NCBI GenBank assembly: GCA_964624625.1
Contig: CAZUXW010000085.1
Coordinates: forward strand, 1-10,968
DNA from: PALSA-1180 sp964624625
Lineage (GTDB): Bacteria; Oederibacteriota; Muellerivitia; Muellerivitales; Muellerivitaceae
Direction of reading: 5' to 3'
Length of the DNA stretch: 10,968 nt
Below the pieces are notes generated by a model. That model was given only the letters and a program-made list of their open reading frames with translations, searched no databases and had not been told where the DNA came from. The position numbers were made by a program, and so were the translations under genes. Below, in pieces: positions 6,639-10,968 of the stretch (its first letter is position 1; each line of letters starts with the position of its first letter).

Positions 6639-7427
6639 TTGAAAACCCGCAACCTACGCTTGACGATCGAGTATGACGGCACCGCCTATTCGGGCTGGCA
6701 GAAGCAGCCCCAGGCGGAGACGGTCCAAGGCACTTTGGAGGACCGCCTCCGGAAAATTTGCGGGCATCCGGTGGACTTGCTTGTGGCGGGCCGCACGGAC
6801 GCGGGGGTCCACGCGCTGGGCCAGACCGCCAACTTTCACACCAGTTCCAGTCTTCCTCCGGCGAAAATCAATAAAATCCTCAACTATGTTCTTCCCCACG
6901 ACATCCGCGTGGTCCAAGCCAGGGAAGTTTCCCCGAATTTTCACGCCACCTACCACGCCTCGGGCAAGCTCTACCGCTATGTCATCCGCAACAGCCGTGA
7001 CTACACGGTTTTCGACCACAACCATTACCACCTGATCCGGCTTCCCCTCGACCTCAACGCCATGAGGAAAGCCGCGGGATTTTTATTGGGAACCCATGAT
7101 TTTACCTCGTTTCGCGGCAGCTTGGGCAAGTGGGCGGACCCGAAAAGGACGATCCATAAGATCGAGATCAAAAAACGGGGGACCGATGTGATATTGGAAT
7201 ATACCGGAAAATCCTTCCTCCACCAAATGATCCGAATCCTGTCAGGCACCTTGGTTTACGCCGGAATCGGAAAATTCAAGCCGGAAGAGATCCAGGCCAT
7301 ATTAAAATCGAAGGACCGAAAAAACGCCGGGCCAACCCTTCCGCCCAATGGGCTTTTCCTGGTGAGGGTTTTTTATCCGACTGTTTTTCCTCCGGTTAAA
7401 AAAAAGAAAAAGATTGAGGAAGAATGA
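6639..7427 (+). CDS. truA: tRNA pseudouridine synthase A
   Basis: TruA isomerises uridines 38-40 in the anticodon arm of many tRNAs to pseudouridine. The protein has 262 residues. The N-terminal EYDGTAYSGWQ (11-21) and the catalytic GRTDAGVHA motif, with Asp54 as nucleophile, are intact. Later conserved blocks are FHATYHASGKLYRYVI, GTHDFTSFRG, and GKSFLHQMIRILSGTL near the C-terminus. The last dozen residues are Lys/Glu-rich (PVKKKKKIEEE), an unusual but plausible charged tail. The start codon is TTG at 6639, preceded by a modest AGG (6631-6633); no ATG fits the conserved N-terminus. It begins 12 bases after the DUF2723 gene, and its stop overlaps the next start by 4 bases (ATGA), implying translational coupling on both sides. 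Confidence 0.96.
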   Translation: MKTRNLRLTIEYDGTAYSGWQKQPQAETVQGTLEDRLRKICGHPVDLLVAGRTDAGVHALGQTANFHTSSSLPPAKINKILNYVLPHDIRVVQAREVSPNFHATYHASGKLYRYVIRNSRDYTVFDHNHYHLIRLPLDLNAMRKAAGFLLGTHDFTSFRGSLGKWADPKRTIHKIEIKKRGTDVILEYTGKSFLHQMIRILSGTLVYAGIGKFKPEEIQAILKSKDRKNAGPTLPPNGLFLVRVFYPTVFPPVKKKKKIEEE

Positions 7428-8020
7428 AACCGTCCCTTGGGATCTACCGGCTGGGCGCGCTGGGGGTTTTGGGCTGCCTGGGTATTTTTTTCGAGGAGCC
7501 CCTGGCGGGATCCTTGCGGCAGAACCAGGCAAGCTGGGCCAGTACCGCCATCTTGTTTGGATTCATCCCCCTCGCGGGGTTGTTGCTGCTCTCGGTGAAA
7601 GAACAATGGCTGGAACAGGGCAAGGTTCGGCTTCTCGCTCTGTCCCATGGGGCGGCCCTGCTTTCCGTCCTGTGGCTGGTTCTTTGGTGCTTTGTTTGGT
7701 TGGCCATGATGGTGAACCTGGGCGACAGGGCGGAGATGTTCATCAAACACACGGCCTATCTTCATCTTTTTGGCGTTGGTTTTTCCATGGCAGGCTACGC
7801 CACCGGCTGGATGGAACCAGCCTGGGGGCCCAGGTCCGCCAGGTTCCTCATGACGGTGGGCTGGGCGGTCAGCTACACGGCTTGGTTCAATCTCTATCTC
7901 CAACCCAGTTTAAGATGGCTGTGGGCCCCGGCTTTGGGTGGATTGCTTGTGGTTTTCGGGGCTTTTCTGATCCAACGATCCCTCAAAAGGGCCGTTGAGA
8001 TGAAAAGGCCCATGGCATAG
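7424..8020 (+). CDS. Small multi-pass membrane protein, function unknown
   Basis: I do not recognise this 198-residue protein. It shows about six hydrophobic segments (roughly residues 7-23, 38-57, 72-98, 108-128, 140-158 and 166-184). The loops are short and the C-terminal tail is basic (QRSLKRAVEMKRP). Polar or aromatic residues inside the predicted helices include His75, a Trp-rich third segment (84-92) and His114. No cysteine pair, ATP-binding motif or transporter signature is visible. The start ATG overlaps the truA stop (ATGA), which supports it as a real, translationally coupled gene even though its base composition allows long open frames on the other strand. Position just before the quinone genes could suggest a membrane or quinone-related role, but a separate promoter and repeat element lie between them. 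Confidence 0.7.
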   Translation: MKPSLGIYRLGALGVLGCLGIFFEEPLAGSLRQNQASWASTAILFGFIPLAGLLLLSVKEQWLEQGKVRLLALSHGAALLSVLWLVLWCFVWLAMMVNLGDRAEMFIKHTAYLHLFGVGFSMAGYATGWMEPAWGPRSARFLMTVGWAVSYTAWFNLYLQPSLRWLWAPALGGLLVVFGAFLIQRSLKRAVEMKRPMA

Positions 8021-8048
8021 AATGACTTTTCCTCTTTAACTATCCGAT

Positions 8049-8078
8049 ATCTGAGTTAATCCGTGTTCATGCCGCTTA
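8049..8078. repeat. 10-base-period array upstream of ubiD
   Basis: Three consecutive 10-base units start at 8049, 8059 and 8069. The first two are ATCTGAGTTA and ATCCGTGTTC; the third is more degenerate (ATGCCGCTTA). A possible fourth, very degenerate unit precedes them at 8039. Unlike most of the other elements in this window, no facing reverse-complement array is evident; only a short bulged inverted repeat (CCGCTTATC at 8072-8080 with GATAGCGG at 8099-8106) follows. The remainder of the 153-base gap holds the candidate ubiD promoter and no gene. Confidence 0.5.
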
Positions 8079-8083
8079 TCTTT

Positions 8084-8112
8084 TTGGAATTTTCTAAGGA
8101 TAGCGGTATAGT
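8084..8112 (+). promoter_or_regulatory. Candidate sigma-70-like promoter for the ubiD-ubiE-ubiX module
   Basis: TTGGAA at 8084-8089 (4 of 6 matches to TTGACA) is followed at the ideal 17-base spacing by TATAGT at 8107-8112 (5 of 6 matches to TATAAT). Transcription would begin near 8119, leaving a leader of about 55 bases before the GTG start of ubiD. One arm of a short bulged inverted repeat (8072-8080 with 8099-8106) falls in the spacer and could be an operator, but this is weak. Confidence 0.45.
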
Positions 8113-8173
8113 CCCAAAACCAATCAAAGAGTTGTGGGACACCTGTGGCTAAAATATTATTCAAGGACATTCC

Positions 8174-9625
8174 GTGGCCTACGCTTCCTTAAACGAATTT
8201 ATTGAATTCCTCGAGAAAAAAGGCGAGCTCATCCGGATTAAGGATGAAGTGGACCCGGTCCTGGAAATCACCGCCATCGTGGACAAGGTCTCCAAATCCC
8301 CCGGGGGAGGCAAGGCCCTGCTGTTTGAAAAACCCAAAGGCAGTTCCTATCCGCTCCTGATCAACGCTTTTGGCTCCTATCAGCGCATGAGCTGGGCCTT
8401 GGGAGTGGACAACCTGGAAGAACACGCTATCGCTATCAAGGAATTGATGGAGTTAAAGCCTCCCAAGGGCTTCGTGGATAAATTAAAATTCCTGCCGAAG
8501 CTGGCCGATATCGCCAAGTTCCCCCCGGTCGAGGTTTCCAAGGGCGCCTGCCAGGAAGTCATTGAGAAGGACCCTGATCTTTCCACTTTGCCCGTCCTAA
8601 AATGCTGGCCCCAGGACGGGGGGCGCTTCATTACCCTGCCCCTGGTTTATACCCAGGACCCGGAAACCGGAGTCCGTAATATCGGCATGTATCGGATCCA
8701 AATTTACGACAAGCAAACCACCGGAATGCATTGGCAAGTCCACCACCATGGGGCCGGCCACCATCGCAAAGCCGAAAAGATGGGCAAGCGTTTGGAAGTC
8801 GCTGTGGCTTTGGGCGGAGACCCGGCCCTGACCTACGCCGCGACCGCTCCCTTGCCCGACGGCATTGACGAGCTGCTCTTCACCGGATTCCTCCGCAAGA
8901 AACCAGTGGAGTTGGTGAAGTGCAAGACGGTGGACCTGATGGTGAACGCGGACGCCGATTTCATCCTGGAAGGCTATGTGGAAGCGGGCGAGCGGCGCCT
9001 GGAAGGGCCCTTTGGGGACCATACGGGCTATTACAGCCTGGCGGACCAATATCCGGTTTTTCATGTGACCTGTATCACCCATCGAAAAAACCCGATTTAT
9101 CCCACGACGATCGTGGGCAAGCCCCCCATGGAAGACGGCTATTTAGGCAAGGCCACCGAGCGTTTGTTCCTGCCCATTCTGCAGAAAATACTGCCCGAGG
9201 TGGTGGACATGGATTTGCCGGTGGAGGGAATCTTCCACAATCTCGCCATCGTTTCCATCGACAAGCAATTTCCCCAGCACGCCCGCAAGGTCATGTTCGC
9301 TCTTTGGGGTTTGGGACAGATGATGCTGAATAAAATGTTGGTCATCGTGGATAAGGACACCAATGTCCATGATTATGGCCAGGTCTTGTGGCGGGTAGGG
9401 AACTGCATGGACGCCAAAAGGGACGTGGTGATCACCGAGGGGCCCTTGGACGTGTTGGACCATACCTCGCCCATGTGGGGCTGGGGCGGCAAGCTGGGCA
9501 TTGACGCGACGAAAAAATGGAAAGAAGAGGGCTTCCACCGGGACTGGCCGGATGAATTGACGATGGATGCCCCGGTTGAGTCCAAGGTACTGCCGCTGCT
9601 GAAAAAATACGGATTAGTCAAATAA
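8174..9625 (+). CDS. ubiD: UbiD-family prenylated-FMN-dependent decarboxylase, probably menaquinone biosynthesis
   Basis: UbiD enzymes use prenylated FMN to decarboxylate aromatic or unsaturated acids reversibly; in quinone synthesis they remove the ring carboxylate of a prenylated precursor. The 483-residue protein has the normal family length. NIGMYRIQIYD (169-179) contains the likely conserved Arg174, and the following His/Gly-rich stretch (186-197) fits the cofactor and metal region. EGPFGDHTGYY (277-287) gives the Glu277/Asp282 pair of the catalytic E-R-E/D network. The start is GTG at 8174, chosen because CAAGGA (8162-8167) precedes it at a 6-base spacer and the N-terminus matches the family. 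The downstream UbiE methyltransferase and the UbiX prenylated-flavin synthase argue for respiratory quinone synthesis rather than degradation of aromatic acids. No mqn or men genes are visible, so the upstream route (chorismate-to-futalosine, classical Men or ubiquinone) cannot be decided. Confidence 0.93.
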   Translation: MAYASLNEFIEFLEKKGELIRIKDEVDPVLEITAIVDKVSKSPGGGKALLFEKPKGSSYPLLINAFGSYQRMSWALGVDNLEEHAIAIKELMELKPPKGFVDKLKFLPKLADIAKFPPVEVSKGACQEVIEKDPDLSTLPVLKCWPQDGGRFITLPLVYTQDPETGVRNIGMYRIQIYDKQTTGMHWQVHHHGAGHHRKAEKMGKRLEVAVALGGDPALTYAATAPLPDGIDELLFTGFLRKKPVELVKCKTVDLMVNADADFILEGYVEAGERRLEGPFGDHTGYYSLADQYPVFHVTCITHRKNPIYPTTIVGKPPMEDGYLGKATERLFLPILQKILPEVVDMDLPVEGIFHNLAIVSIDKQFPQHARKVMFALWGLGQMMLNKMLVIVDKDTNVHDYGQVLWRVGNCMDAKRDVVITEGPLDVLDHTSPMWGWGGKLGIDATKKWKEEGFHRDWPDELTMDAPVESKVLPLLKKYGLVK

Positions 9626-9630
9626 TTTAA

Positions 9631-9719
9631 ACACAGAGTTAACGGAGTTACACAGAGTAAGGCAAAAAAATTCATTCTTAAAATGATTTACTCGATTCAC
9701 CCCGTGTAACTCTGCGGTT
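9631..9719. repeat. 9-10-base-period inverted array in the ubiD-ubiE gap
   Basis: On the left, GAGTT/GAGTA cores recur at 9636, 9645 and 9655 (steps 9 and 10), within units like ACACAGAGTT. On the right, 9696-9719 carries the complementary sequence. GAGTTACAC (9645-9653) pairs perfectly with GTGTAACTC (9704-9712), and pairing extends imperfectly on both sides. The centre (about 9660-9695) is AT-rich and non-repetitive. It fills most of the 116-base gap; the remainder holds the ubiE Shine-Dalgarno (AAAGGG, 9731-9736). Confidence 0.65.
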
Positions 9720-9741
9720 CAATCTTTTTGAAAGGGTTTAA

Positions 9742-10431
9742 ATGAGCCAGCAAATTCAAACCATGTTTTCCAATATCGCGCCGACCTACGACAAGGCCAA
9801 CCACGTCCTGTCCTTTAACAAGGATATCGAGTGGCGCAAGGACTCGGTCAAGCAGATGACGAAAGACGGCTTCGCTCCCAAAATGGTGCTGGACCTTTGC
9901 GCCGGCACGGGGGACTTCGCCCTGGCGGTTAAGGAACTGGTTCCAAGCGCCAAGGTGGCATTGGCTGATTTTTCCAAACCTATGCTGAAATTGGCCAAGG
10001 ACAAGGCTGGCTCCCAGTCCGGTTTTGACTTCATCGAGGCGGACGCTTTGAAACTTCCCTTCCATGATATGGCCTTTGACGCGGTGGTTTGCGGTTTCGG
10101 CGTCCGGAACCTGGATTCGGTGGAAGCGGGATTAAAGGAAATCGCCAGGGTATTGAAGCCGGGCGGAAAGGCCGTGATCCTGGAATTCTTCAAACCAGCG
10201 GGATTCATCGCCAAGTTGGCCTATACTTTTTATGTCGGAACGATCGTGCCGATGAGGGGCGGGGCTATTTCCAACAATAAAGAGGCCTATGACTATCTCC
10301 AACGCACGGCCAAAAATTTCCAATCCCTTAAGGAGTTCCAACAATTGATGGAAAAGTGCGGCTTCAAGGACGTTGCCTCCGAAAACCGAACCATGGGCGT
10401 TGCGGTCAGCGTGATGGGAACAAAAAAATAA
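9742..10431 (+). CDS. ubiE: Demethylmenaquinone/ubiquinone C-methyltransferase
   Basis: UbiE/MenG transfers a methyl group from S-adenosylmethionine to the quinone ring, the last step of menaquinone synthesis (and a C-methylation in ubiquinone synthesis). The 229-residue protein is of normal length. MFSNIAPTYDKANHVLSF (8-25) is the family's N-terminal signature. LDLCAGTGD (50-58) is the SAM-binding motif I, with Asp76 (ALADFS) as the expected ribose-binding acid. GFGVRNL (118-124), RVLKPGGKAVILEF (136-149) and the AYDYL motif (182-186) followed by FQSLKEFQQLMEKCGF complete the match. The start ATG lies 5 bases after AAAGGG. Menaquinone (menG role) seems more likely than ubiquinone for a lineage outside Proteobacteria, but sequence alone does not separate them. 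The gene sits between ubiD and ubiX, in a consistent quinone module. Confidence 0.95.
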   Translation: MSQQIQTMFSNIAPTYDKANHVLSFNKDIEWRKDSVKQMTKDGFAPKMVLDLCAGTGDFALAVKELVPSAKVALADFSKPMLKLAKDKAGSQSGFDFIEADALKLPFHDMAFDAVVCGFGVRNLDSVEAGLKEIARVLKPGGKAVILEFFKPAGFIAKLAYTFYVGTIVPMRGGAISNNKEAYDYLQRTAKNFQSLKEFQQLMEKCGFKDVASENRTMGVAVSVMGTKK

Positions 10432-10459
10432 TTAGTAATTTGTAGTTAGGAGTTAGAAA
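10432..10459. repeat. Heptad array filling the ubiE-ubiX gap
   Basis: The 28 bases between the ubiE stop and the ubiX TTG hold four consecutive 7-base units starting at 10432, 10439, 10446 and 10453, with consensus TTAGNAR (third unit TTAGGAG). No inverted partner is present. The array ends exactly one base before the start codon, and its third unit supplies the AGGAG ribosome binding site. Confidence 0.65.
10448..10452 (+). promoter_or_regulatory. Shine-Dalgarno that fixes the ubiX TTG start
   Basis: AGGAG sits 7 bases before TTG at 10460, and an in-frame TAG at 10454-10456 rules out any earlier start. There is no ATG near the N-terminus of the reading frame, and the only other candidate (GTG at 10499) would remove residues just before the flavin-binding glycine motif and lacks a comparable Shine-Dalgarno. 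The site lies inside the third heptad unit of the intergenic array. Confidence 0.7.
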
Positions 10460-10968
10460 TTGGAAGAAACGAAAACACATAAAACAAAAAAGATATTTGT
10501 GGCGGTGTCGGGGGCTTCGGGAACGATCTATGCCAGGAGGTTTTTCCAGCATTTACCCTATGATGATTGGGAAGTCCACGTGGTCGTTTCCTCGGCCGCC
10601 AGGATCGTGGCCTCCCACGAGGGAGGGCTCAACCTGCCTCCCCATGTGAAGGAATGGGACGAGAGGGACTTAACGGCTCCTTCCGCCAGCGGTTCCAACA
10701 AATTCGAAGCCATGGTCGTCATCCCTTGCTCTACCACGACCCTTGGAAAATTAGCCCATGGCATCGCGGACAACCTCATTACCCGTTCCGGGGAGGTTTT
10801 TCTCAAGGAACGCCGCAAGCTGATATTGGTTCCCAGGGAAACACCATTGTCCCTGATCCAAATCAAGAACATGGAACTCCTCACCTTGGCAGGCGCCCAT
10901 TTGATTCCCGCGACCCCCAGCTTTTACGGCAACCCCAAAACCATCGAGGACGTGGTGGACACGGTCAT
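10460..10968 (+). CDS. ubiX: Flavin prenyltransferase, 3' end outside window
   Basis: UbiX attaches a dimethylallyl group to FMN, producing the prenylated FMN cofactor required by UbiD-family decarboxylases. The frame is open from TTG at 10460 to the window end, 169 codons; family members are usually about 190-200 residues, so only a short C-terminal piece is missing. VAVSGASGTIYA (14-25) is the flavin-binding loop. VVVSSAA (41-47), VIPCSTTTLGKLAHGIADNL (87-106), ITRSGEVFLKERRKLILV (107-124) and PRETPLSLI (125-133) are the conserved FMN and dimethylallyl-phosphate binding blocks, all intact. The location two genes after ubiD matches the functional dependency. The N-terminal extension of about ten Lys/Thr-rich residues is unremarkable. 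Confidence 0.94.
   Translation, partial: MEETKTHKTKKIFVAVSGASGTIYARRFFQHLPYDDWEVHVVVSSAARIVASHEGGLNLPPHVKEWDERDLTAPSASGSNKFEAMVVIPCSTTTLGKLAHGIADNLITRSGEVFLKERRKLILVPRETPLSLIQIKNMELLTLAGAHLIPATPSFYGNPKTIEDVVDTV

Noticed and set aside
7302..7903. Minus-strand open frames over the end of truA and the small membrane protein
   Set aside because: They overlap the truA coding end and the coupled membrane protein, and contain Pro/Arg/Gly/Gln-rich translations without a domain.

Overview
This window looks like chromosomal DNA from a free-living bacterium, probably an uncultured or poorly studied phylum. All twelve genes lie on the plus strand. The clearest lineage hints are a secreted protein with a long Thr/Pro/Ser linker and a FlgD-like C-terminal domain, a DUF2723 membrane protein fused to TPR repeats, and an archaeal/fungal-type aspartate-semialdehyde dehydrogenase. 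I associate this combination with Elusimicrobiota/FCPU426/Fibrobacterota-like genomes, but the phylum is an inference and not demonstrated here.

Layout. (1) Positions 1-3569 hold branched-chain and aspartate-family amino acid genes: the 3' end of leuA, complete leuB, a small secreted protein of unknown function and asd. (2) Positions 3663-6626 hold a thiol peroxidase (tpx) and a large DUF2723-TPR membrane protein, a candidate GT-C glycosyltransferase. (3) Positions 6639-8020 hold truA (tRNA pseudouridine synthase), overlapped by 4 bases by a small multi-pass membrane protein I do not recognise. (4) Positions 8174-10968 hold a quinone module: ubiD-type decarboxylase, the UbiE/MenG methyltransferase and the 5' part of ubiX, which makes the prenylated flavin that UbiD needs. 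No tRNA, rRNA, CRISPR, transposase or phage gene was seen.

The genes are mostly housekeeping; the unusual content is between them. All seven intergenic gaps of 28 bases or more carry a degenerate short-period tandem array. The period is 7 bases in four gaps (leuA-leuB, asd-tpx, tpx-DUF2723, ubiE-ubiX), about 9 bases in two (secreted protein-asd, ubiD-ubiE) and 10 bases in one (membrane protein-ubiD). In five gaps an array faces its approximate reverse complement across a short non-repetitive centre, so it could fold into a long imperfect hairpin. The unit sequence differs in every gap while the architecture stays the same. In the ubiE-ubiX gap the array fills the whole spacer and contains the ubiX ribosome binding site. 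Two candidate sigma-70-like promoters, before asd and before ubiD, lie at the downstream edge of such elements.
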